From Microbacterium arborescens (GTDB lineage: Bacteria > Actinomycetota > Actinomycetes > Actinomycetales > Microbacteriaceae): a stretch of DNA of 64,000 nt. Under the pieces are notes generated by a model. That model had not been told where the DNA came from, searched no databases, and was given only the letters and a program-made list of their open reading frames with translations. Shown here in pieces: positions 58,701 through 64,000 of the stretch. Within the stretch, counting starts at the first letter, position 1. The number at the start of each line of letters is the position of its first letter. The position numbers were made by a program, and so were the translations under genes. Location of the stretch: positions 2,108,001-2,172,000 of the forward strand of contig NZ_CP128474.1 in NCBI RefSeq assembly GCF_030369635.1, read 5' to 3'.

Positions 58701-59255
58701 ATGTCGGACGACTTTCCCGAATTCCGGATCGGCTCGGTGCTGGCGACGAGCTTCACGGGCACGCTGACCGAGCGGCATGGCGCCAGAGTCGAGCGCATTC
58801 CGACACCAGCTCGACTGCAGGCCTGGTTCGACGAGTTCGATCTGGCGGTCGCGCGATGCTCGGCGTCGGACCTCGACCGGGCATACGTCCTGCGCGAGGC
58901 GATCCATGCGGCCGCGACAGCGCGCGCTCAGGATGCGACGTTGCCGCCCGACGCGGTGGCACTGATCAACGAGTTCAGTGCACGAGGCACGGCGAACCCG
59001 GTGCTGACCGGGGCCGGCGAACGGCGCTGGCACCTCGGTTCCCGCGCGACGGTCGACGCCGCGCTGGGGGTCATCGCCGCGGATGCGGTGGACATCATCT
59101 CCGGCGCACGGCCCGGCGCGCTCGCTCTGTGCGCCTCACCGACCTGTCGTGCGGCATTCTTCGACGCCAGCAGGAGCCGCACTCGGCGGTGGTGCGACAT
59201 GAACACGTGCGGAAACCACGCGAAGAAAGCCCGCTTACGCGCGAAGCACGCATAA
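58701..59255 (+). CDS. CGNR zinc-finger (ABATE) regulator
   Basis: 184-aa protein: ABATE-type ligand-binding region (about 15-125) and a C-terminal CGNR zinc finger (LCASPTCRAAFFDASRSRTR, then RWCDMNTCGNHAKKARLR) with four cysteines and the DNA-contacting CGN(R/H) motif. The family regulates stress and degradation genes. Placement opposite an epoxide hydrolase with paired dyads on both promoters points to local control, with an epoxide or aromatic as possible effector. Confidence 0.9.
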   Translation: MSDDFPEFRIGSVLATSFTGTLTERHGARVERIPTPARLQAWFDEFDLAVARCSASDLDRAYVLREAIHAAATARAQDATLPPDAVALINEFSARGTANPVLTGAGERRWHLGSRATVDAALGVIAADAVDIISGARPGALALCASPTCRAAFFDASRSRTRRWCDMNTCGNHAKKARLRAKHA

Positions 59256-59278
59256 GCGGGACGACGTCCGTACCGACG

Positions 59279-60034
59279 TCACACGTCACGCGCTCTGAGG
59301 ACGACGAGAGCGGCGAGTGTCGTCCACAGGGTGAAGATCGCCATGATCCCGAGTCCCGCCAGCGGCGGCATCCCGCTCGTCGTCGACACCTCATAAGAGG
59401 CCTGCCCGGCCGTCGTGGGCCAATAAGTACCCGCGAACTCGCCGATGACCCCGGGCATCCCCGGGGCGAGGGCGGGCACGAGAAGCGCGACGGTCACGAT
59501 GATCGCGAGCGCACCGGAAGAGCTTCGGGTGATGATGCCGAACCCGAGGCCGAGGACGGCCGTCAGGACGAGGTAAACGATCGCACAGACGATGGCCCGA
59601 ACGGTGTCAGGGTCATCGAGCGCCGACACGGGCAGACTGGCCGCCGCGAGCGCGGCCTGCGTGGCACCGAAGCTGCCTGCCACCGCCGCGACGGCCACGA
59701 CCACGCCGATGAGCGCCGAGACTCCGAGCTTCGAAGCCAGCAGGGCTCCGCGCCGGGGCACGATGGCGAGGCTCGTAATGATCTGGCCCGAGCCGTATTC
59801 ACTGGTGATGGCCTGCGATCCGATGGTCGCGAGGAGGATCTGACCGACCAGGATTCCCTTGAAGCTGATACCGGTGGGGTCGAAATCGGAAGGGAGCGCG
59901 GCCTGCCAATCGGCCACGAGCCCGCTTACCCCCAGCAGGCTGACCATCACCGTCACGACGACCGCCGAGGCAGCGAGAATCCAGGTGCTGTGGACACTGC
60001 GGGCTTTGATCCATTCGGAAGCGAAGAGGTTCAT
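59279..60034 (-). CDS. ABC-2 type exporter permease
   Basis: 251-aa six-helix permease (starts MNLFASEWIKARSVHSTWIL; conserved ITSEYGSGQIITSLAIVPRR near 78). Follows its ATPase gene by 1 nt. Same type as the permease at 42.6 kb. Substrate unknown. Confidence 0.92.
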   Translation of the reverse strand: MNLFASEWIKARSVHSTWILAASAVVVTVMVSLLGVSGLVADWQAALPSDFDPTGISFKGILVGQILLATIGSQAITSEYGSGQIITSLAIVPRRGALLASKLGVSALIGVVVAVAAVAGSFGATQAALAAASLPVSALDDPDTVRAIVCAIVYLVLTAVLGLGFGIITRSSSGALAIIVTVALLVPALAPGMPGVIGEFAGTYWPTTAGQASYEVSTTSGMPPLAGLGIMAIFTLWTTLAALVVLRARDV

Positions 60035-60035
60035 G

Positions 60036-60959
60036 TCAGGCGGCCTTCTGCTCGGTCGTGGTCATGGCGAGAAACGCGTCTTCGAGCGAATCCCGAACCA
60101 GGGTGAGCTCGAACACCTCGGCGTCGGAAGCGGCGGCGATGCGGCCGACGCTCTCCGTCGTCACCCCCGCGACGATGAGGACGTCGGTGCGATCGGCGTC
60201 TGCCCGCACCAGAAAGCCGGCTCGCATGAGCGCATCACGCAGGACCGCGACATCCGGGGTGCGCACGCGAACATGCTCGTTCGTGTGCGAGGCGATGAAG
60301 TCGTCCAGGGCCTGGTCTGCGAGCAGGCGACCGCGGTTGATGACGATGAGGCGGTCCGCGGTGAGTTGCATCTCACCCATCAGGTGGCTCGAGAACAGCA
60401 CCAATCGGCCTTCCGCAGCAAGCTCGCGCATCAGGGATCGAGCCCAGCGGATGCCTTCGGGGTCGAGGCCGTTGAGGGGTTCGTCGAAGATGACGATGCC
60501 GGGGTCGCCGATCAACGCGGTAGCGATCCCCAGCCGTTGCTTCATCCCCAGGGAGAAGTCGCCGGCCGGCCGGCCGCCCGCGTCGGCCAGGCCCACCAAC
60601 TCCAAGACCTCCCCGATCCGCCCCCGCGGCACGCCCCCGGCGCGCGCGACGGACGCCAGATGATCCACGGCCGTACGCCGCGGGTGGACGGCACGTGCAT
60701 CGAGCATGGCGCCGATCACCCGCGTCGGATGGGGTAACTCGTGCATGCGACGCCCGTTCACGGTCGCGGCGCCGCTCGTGGGTTTGTCCAAGCCGAGGAA
60801 CATGCGGAGGGTGGTGGACTTGCCCGCTCCGTTCGGTCCGAGAAAGCCCGTCACCAGCCCGGGGCGCACCTGGAACGAGAGACCGTCGACAGCGGTGACG
60901 GTTCCGTATCGCTTGACGAGATCGTGAGCTTGGAGAGATAACTCGGTTGTCTTGTGCAC
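60036..60959 (-). CDS. ABC exporter ATP-binding protein
   Basis: 307-aa BcrA-type ATPase: Walker A GPNGAGKS near 43, MLDARAVHPRRTAVDHL, signature FSLGMKQRLGIATALIG and Walker B IVIFDEPLNGLDPEG. GTG start; TAGTGT ends 7 nt before it on the minus strand, with no Shine-Dalgarno, so probably leaderless. Divergent from a TetR regulator, with two TetR-type palindromes between them. Confidence 0.93.
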   Translation of the reverse strand: MHKTTELSLQAHDLVKRYGTVTAVDGLSFQVRPGLVTGFLGPNGAGKSTTLRMFLGLDKPTSGAATVNGRRMHELPHPTRVIGAMLDARAVHPRRTAVDHLASVARAGGVPRGRIGEVLELVGLADAGGRPAGDFSLGMKQRLGIATALIGDPGIVIFDEPLNGLDPEGIRWARSLMRELAAEGRLVLFSSHLMGEMQLTADRLIVINRGRLLADQALDDFIASHTNEHVRVRTPDVAVLRDALMRAGFLVRADADRTDVLIVAGVTTESVGRIAAASDAEVFELTLVRDSLEDAFLAMTTTEQKAA

Positions 60960-60970
60960 GGCAGATACAC

Positions 60971-61006
60971 TACACCGTGTGGTGTACCACTGCACCGATC
61001 GGTGTA
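60971..61006. promoter_or_regulatory. Tandem TetR operators
   Basis: TACACC-GTGT-GGTGTA (60971-60986) and TGCACC-GATC-GGTGTA (60991-61006), the same dyad 20 bp apart, between the divergent tetR-type and ABC genes. They overlap the -10 of both sides (TAGTGT for the ABC genes, TAGATT for the regulator). Confidence 0.8.
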
Positions 61007-61026
61007 GATTTGGGGCGAGGAGATGG

Positions 61027-61677
61027 ATGACGATGATCGATGCGAGCCCGGTCCGGCAAGGCCAAGAGCAGAAACGCTCCGCGATACTGACGGCGGCGCG
61101 AGAGCTTTTCGTCGAGGTAGGCGTCGAGCGATCGAGTATGGATGCGGTCTCCGCACGCGCAGGCGTGTCCAAGCGCACCGTCTACGACTACTACGGCGAC
61201 AAGCGGAGGCTCCTGCTCGGAGTGGTCGAGAACGCGGGCGAGACAGCCGTGAGCACCCTTCGCGAGCTGGCCGAGAAGCACCTGCCCGACGCCATCGCGC
61301 TCGAAGCGCACGGCGGTCTGCACCGGGCCGTGAGCGCATTCGCGGCCGAACTCGGGGGCTTCCTCGCCACGTCGACGAACTACGCTGCCGCGATCAAGCT
61401 GATCTCGGAGAACGAGTCACTCCTGCCCGAGCTCGAGGACCACCCTCTGGACCGAGCGCACGCCGACGTCCTCGCCGAGCGCTTCGCTCACTTCGCGACC
61501 GCGGGCCTGCTCGACCTCGACGACCCGGGGCTCGCCGCCGAGCATTTTCATGCCCTCACGACGCTCCGAGTTCTCAACGAACCGGCTCGCCGCCGGACCG
61601 ACACCGAACGGGTTCGGCAGATCATGACCGATGGCGCCGACGCGTTCCTGCGCGCCTACGGCCGACAACCGGAGTAG
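61027..61677 (+). CDS. TetR-family regulator
   Basis: 216-aa repressor: N-terminal HTH (ILTAARELFVEVGVERSSMD, SARAGVSKRTVYDYYGDKR) and a TetR_C-type ligand domain. ATG 4 nt after GAGGAG chosen; another ATG two codons later is possible. Divergent from the ABC exporter it probably represses through the two palindromes. The inducer is likely the exported compound. Confidence 0.93.
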   Translation: MTMIDASPVRQGQEQKRSAILTAARELFVEVGVERSSMDAVSARAGVSKRTVYDYYGDKRRLLLGVVENAGETAVSTLRELAEKHLPDAIALEAHGGLHRAVSAFAAELGGFLATSTNYAAAIKLISENESLLPELEDHPLDRAHADVLAERFAHFATAGLLDLDDPGLAAEHFHALTTLRVLNEPARRRTDTERVRQIMTDGADAFLRAYGRQPE

Positions 61678-61693
61678 CAGCGCACAGCGACGA

Positions 61694-62191
61694 TCAGGCC
61701 GCGAGCGACAGGTAGGGCTCCCACCGCGGATCGGATCGCTCCGTTCCGCGCACCGTCCACTGCGGTCCGCGCGGCGGCTTCGGCGACCACCGCAGCTCCC
61801 ATCCCATCTCCTGCGGCGTGTGATCGCTCTTGAGGTTGTTGCACCGCAGGCAGCAGGCGACGAGGTTCTCCCACGAGTTGCTACCGCCGCGCGAACGAGG
61901 CATGACGTGATCGATAGTCGATGCCGCCTTTCCGCAGTAGGCGCATCGGTGTGCATCGCGACGGAGCACCCCGCGTCGCGTCACCGGCACTCGGCGCGCA
62001 TTCGGGATACGGACATACCGGGTCAGGACGATCACCGCCGGGCGCTCGTACGTCCCGTCGATCCCGAGAACGGGGTCGTGGACGACGTGCTCGACGATCG
62101 TCGCCTTGTCGTTCAACACCAGGAGGAGGGCCCGACGGAACGACACCACAGCGAGTGGCTCATACCCGGCATTCAGTACCAGAGTGCGCAT
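61694..62191 (-). CDS. HNH endonuclease family protein
   Basis: 165-aa protein: an N-terminal beta region typical of actinobacterial HNH proteins (MRTLVLNAGYEPLAVVSFRR) and a HNH core with zinc cysteines (RCAYCGK, LVACCLRCNNLKSDHTP) and catalytic STIDHVMPRSRGG. GAGGAC precedes the ATG. This conserved orphan HNH type occurs across Actinobacteria as a chromosomal gene; its target is unknown. Confidence 0.92.
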   Translation of the reverse strand: MRTLVLNAGYEPLAVVSFRRALLLVLNDKATIVEHVVHDPVLGIDGTYERPAVIVLTRYVRIPNARRVPVTRRGVLRRDAHRCAYCGKAASTIDHVMPRSRGGSNSWENLVACCLRCNNLKSDHTPQEMGWELRWSPKPPRGPQWTVRGTERSDPRWEPYLSLAA

Positions 62192-62505
62192 TTCCTGTCC
62201 TCACGAACTGCCCTGACGGCTTCAGCGGATGTTCGATGACCGACGTCGCGCATGCCGTGCGGGCAGGTCCCGCGAGGGTGCGAGCACGAAAAAAGGCGCC
62301 GTCATGAAGACAGCGCCTTGATTCACGGCCGAGGCCGCAGTGGTGCACACGATGCCGCAGGACGTAGCGACCGATCGCATTCACGGTTCGAATGCCCGGT
62401 ACTGGTCCCATCAGCTCCCCCTCGGCGTGCGCGAGCGTCGCGTTCAGGGTAATACACCCTCGACCCCGGAAAGGTCGACGGAAGATGAACGGATGATGCG
62501 TGTCG
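62192..62505. other. Intergenic: M23 terminator and HNH upstream region
   Basis: Holds a clear intrinsic terminator for the minus-strand M23 gene (separate entry) and about 100 nt upstream of the HNH gene. No open frame with a start signal. A GGTTCGAATGCC near 62385 resembles a tRNA T-arm, but no cloverleaf can be formed around it. Confidence 0.5.
62289..62319 (-). terminator. Rho-independent terminator of the M23 gene
   Basis: Stem AAGGCGC/GCGCCTT (62293-62299 and 62313-62319) with a 13-nt loop. Read on the minus strand it is followed by six T. It lies about 190 nt downstream of the M23 peptidase stop, which leaves a long 3' UTR. Confidence 0.8.
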
Positions 62506-63405
62506 TCAGCCCGCGTTCGCGACGAGCCATGACTCGGCGTTGACGTACGCGCCGTCGACCACGATCTCGAGATGCAGGTGCGTGCCGAACGCGCGCCCCG
62601 TGTCGCCGACCTGGCCGAGCAGCTGACCCGCAGAGACGGTGTCGCCGACCTGCACCGCGCGGGTGCCCCAGTCCATGTGGGCGTAGAGGCTCGTGACGTT
62701 GGTGCCGTTGATGTTGTGGGCGACCTTGACGTACACGCCCCAACCCGGTCCGCTCTCGCTCGACGCGACGACCGTGCCGTCGGCGACCGAGTAGATCGGG
62801 GTGCCGCGGTCGGCCATGTAGTCGGTGCCGCGGTGGCCGGCATACGGGGTGCCGAAGTTGTTGAACGACATCAGCGGACGACGCACGAGGCCTGAACCCG
62901 GAGCGACGAGCGGAATGGGCTCGCCGTACGAGGACGACGCGGTCGAGCTGCTCGCCGAGATGCGGTTCGCGAGGGCCTCGGCGGCGGCCTTGGCGGCAGC
63001 CTCCTCGTCCTTCTTCTTCTGGATCTCCTCGGGCGTGGTCGCGGTGAACCCGCTGCGGTCGAGGGAGGCGGGGCCCACCTCGGACGCGACGACGATCGAC
63101 TGCGCGTTGTCGGCGGCGACCTGCTGCAGCGTCATCGCGTCGGCCGACGTGCCGCGCACAGCGGCGAAAGCCGGGATGGCGACGGTGGCGACGAGACCCA
63201 CCACGGCCGCGACCGTGAAGGTACTGCGCACGGGGTGCACCCGGCGATTACGGCGGCGGGCAGCGCGATTTTCGACGGTCGCGACTCCCCGCGATTGCTT
63301 CTTCGCCAGCGGGAAGCGGCGGCCACGCAGAGCGCGACCGGAACGGTCGGGATTCGTCGCGTCGACCTCGGGTACGTCCACCGACGAATCGTTGTTTTCA
63401 GCCAA
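62506..63405 (-). CDS. M23 family metallopeptidase (peptidoglycan endopeptidase)
   Basis: 299-aa cell-wall hydrolase: basic cytoplasmic N-terminus, one membrane helix (FTVAAVVGLVATVAIPAFAAV near 62-82), a Lys/Glu/Ala-rich helical spacer (EEIQKKKDEEAAAKAAAEAL), and the LytM domain (about 195-295) with zinc ligands in HRGTDYM and the HLH of GTHLHLEIV. TTG start with GGAGGA 6 nt upstream. Preceded by a structured leader of about 150 nt and a promoter with GTNAC repeats, both usual features of actinobacterial wall hydrolase genes. Confidence 0.92.
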   Translation of the reverse strand: MAENNDSSVDVPEVDATNPDRSGRALRGRRFPLAKKQSRGVATVENRAARRRNRRVHPVRSTFTVAAVVGLVATVAIPAFAAVRGTSADAMTLQQVAADNAQSIVVASEVGPASLDRSGFTATTPEEIQKKKDEEAAAKAAAEALANRISASSSTASSSYGEPIPLVAPGSGLVRRPLMSFNNFGTPYAGHRGTDYMADRGTPIYSVADGTVVASSESGPGWGVYVKVAHNINGTNVTSLYAHMDWGTRAVQVGDTVSAGQLLGQVGDTGRAFGTHLHLEIVVDGAYVNAESWLVANAG

Positions 63406-63554
63406 ATCAGTCCTCCGGCGCCTCTGCGCGATGACCTGCGCTGGCTCGTCGATACTGCGTGTAGGTCCACGCGACGTTCGGGTGTCACCGCGGAGACGAC
63501 GAGCCGAAGAGGCAATCCACGCAGCGGTCTCGGGCGGGCTTCTCGCCTGAAGAC
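63406..63554 (-). ncRNA. Structured 5' leader of the M23 gene (possible riboswitch)
   Basis: About 150 nt between the likely transcription start and the TTG codon. Perfect 9-bp inverted repeat GGCTCGTCG (63443-63451) with CGACGAGCC (63497-63505), with a small hairpin GCGTG/CACGC (63457-63472) inside. Wall-hydrolase genes of Actinobacteria are often under c-di-AMP (ydaO) riboswitches, but I could not match that consensus here. Treat as structured leader only. Confidence 0.4.
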
Positions 63555-63560
63555 TTCTCG

Positions 63561-63598
63561 AGGCTACCGGAAGGTAACGAATAAGTCACGCCGTCACT
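63561..63598 (-). promoter_or_regulatory. M23 promoter with MtrA-like direct repeats
   Basis: On the minus strand GTGACT (63589-63584), 17-bp spacer, TAGCCT (63566-63561). The plus strand shows GTAACG (63574) and GTCACG (63585) 11 bp apart, then GTCACT (63593). Direct GTNAC repeats at one helical turn are like those bound by the MtrA response regulator in front of wall-hydrolase genes. Confidence 0.4.
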
Positions 63599-63643
63599 CC
63601 CATCCCCACCCGACGCTCAGGGTCGGGCGGCGGGGAGGCGACC

Positions 63644-64000
63644 TCAGTCGCGGCGCGTGAGGAAGATGTGCGACGCGACCTCGACCGGAAGCTCGAGCCC
63701 CTCGTCGATGCCGTCCATCTGCACGAGCACGTACCCCTCGGAGAACTGGAACGTGCCGTCGCGACCGGGGACGACGCCCGCCGCCCGCAGCTGCTGAAGC
63801 AATTCGGGATCGACCTGCGCCGGCTCGGCCAGGCGACGCACGGTGCCGGCGATCGGACCGCCGGTCTCGTTCAGCAGGCGGACGAGGCCGACCACACCGT
63901 CGTCGAACGTACGCGCGGGCACGTCTCCGAGCTGGTCGAGACCGGGGATCGGGTTGCCGTAGGGCGACTCGGTGGGGTGACCGAGCAGCTCGATGAGGCG
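63644..64000 (-). CDS. DtxR/MntR-family metal-dependent regulator, 5' end outside window
   Basis: The visible 118 residues are the C-terminal part of an iron- or manganese-dependent repressor: the dimerisation segment RLIELLGHPTESPYGNPIPG is characteristic, followed by an SH3/FeoA-like domain (GGPIAGTVRRLAEPAQVDPE, GYVLVQMDGIDEGLEL). The DNA-binding half lies beyond the window end, so Fe or Mn specificity cannot be judged. Confidence 0.9.
   Translation of the reverse strand, partial: RLIELLGHPTESPYGNPIPGLDQLGDVPARTFDDGVVGLVRLLNETGGPIAGTVRRLAEPAQVDPELLQQLRAAGVVPGRDGTFQFSEGYVLVQMDGIDEGLELPVEVASHIFLTRRD

Noticed and set aside
62380-62400. tRNA-like T-arm (GGTTCGAATGCC)
   Set aside because: No acceptor, D or anticodon arms can be paired around it on either strand.
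63406-63643. c-di-AMP (ydaO) riboswitch
   Set aside because: Expected from the gene context, but I could not find its conserved blocks; only a generic structured leader is claimed.

Overview
The window is a 64-kb stretch of roughly 70% GC, densely coded DNA from an actinobacterium. Gene content (GAF-ANTAR proteins, CGNR zinc-finger regulator, imuA'/imuB/dnaE2 mutasome, Cys-less HesB-like protein, DUF2510, DtxR-family regulator, SdpI), the LexA-box type and the many start codons preceded by a -10-like hexamer at 5-7 nt all fit the Microbacteriaceae, most like Microbacterium. That genus call is an inference from content, not from a marker gene. No insertion sequence, prophage, CRISPR array or rRNA was seen; one tRNA (Arg, CCT) is present.

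Layout. 0-9 kb: housekeeping and stress genes (Mn catalase cut by the window edge, Zn alcohol dehydrogenase, SDR, DUF1349, a 44-aa acidic protein, DEAD-box helicase, ABC1 kinase, a stripped-down LysR-like DNA-binding protein). 8.9-20.4 kb: a carbohydrate locus with a sugar ABC importer (binding protein and two permeases), a cellulase-like hydrolase, a DUF5107/TPR protein, a polyol-type dehydrogenase, an AraC activator and a type-B carboxylesterase. Two matching 47-bp sites tie the two main operons to one regulator. 20.4-28.6 kb: small membrane proteins and several regulator/target pairs (HTH + Clp-N/SRPBCC fusion, membrane protein + GntR, XRE + DUF2975), plus an ABC-F ATPase. 28-32 kb: a lower-GC patch with two near-identical S4-domain genes, a decayed gene copy and two GAF-ANTAR genes. 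32-35.3 kb: CPBP protease divergent from a NarL-type two-component system.

35.3-40.5 kb: an accessory region of visibly lower GC around tRNA-Arg. It holds a GIY-YIG/DUF2075 helicase coupled to a MazG-like pyrophosphohydrolase, and a DUF2510/DUF4041/GIY-YIG protein. This is the best candidate for a poorly described system, plausibly anti-phage. 40.5-46.3 kb: SdpI, GNAT, and a four-gene ABC exporter/two-component operon flanked by three copies of a 47-bp palindromic element. 46.4-49.8 kb: ArsR-MFS pair and a GH13 amylase. 49.9-55.6 kb: the LexA-controlled imuA'-imuB-dnaE2 translesion operon. 55.6-64 kb: lipid kinase, epoxide hydrolase divergent from a CGNR regulator, TetR divergent from an ABC exporter, HNH protein, an M23 endopeptidase with a long structured leader, and a DtxR-family regulator cut by the window end.

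Most regulators sit next to their likely targets with dyads lying on the promoter, so local autoregulation is the main control theme visible here. All promoter and operator calls come from reading the sequence by eye.
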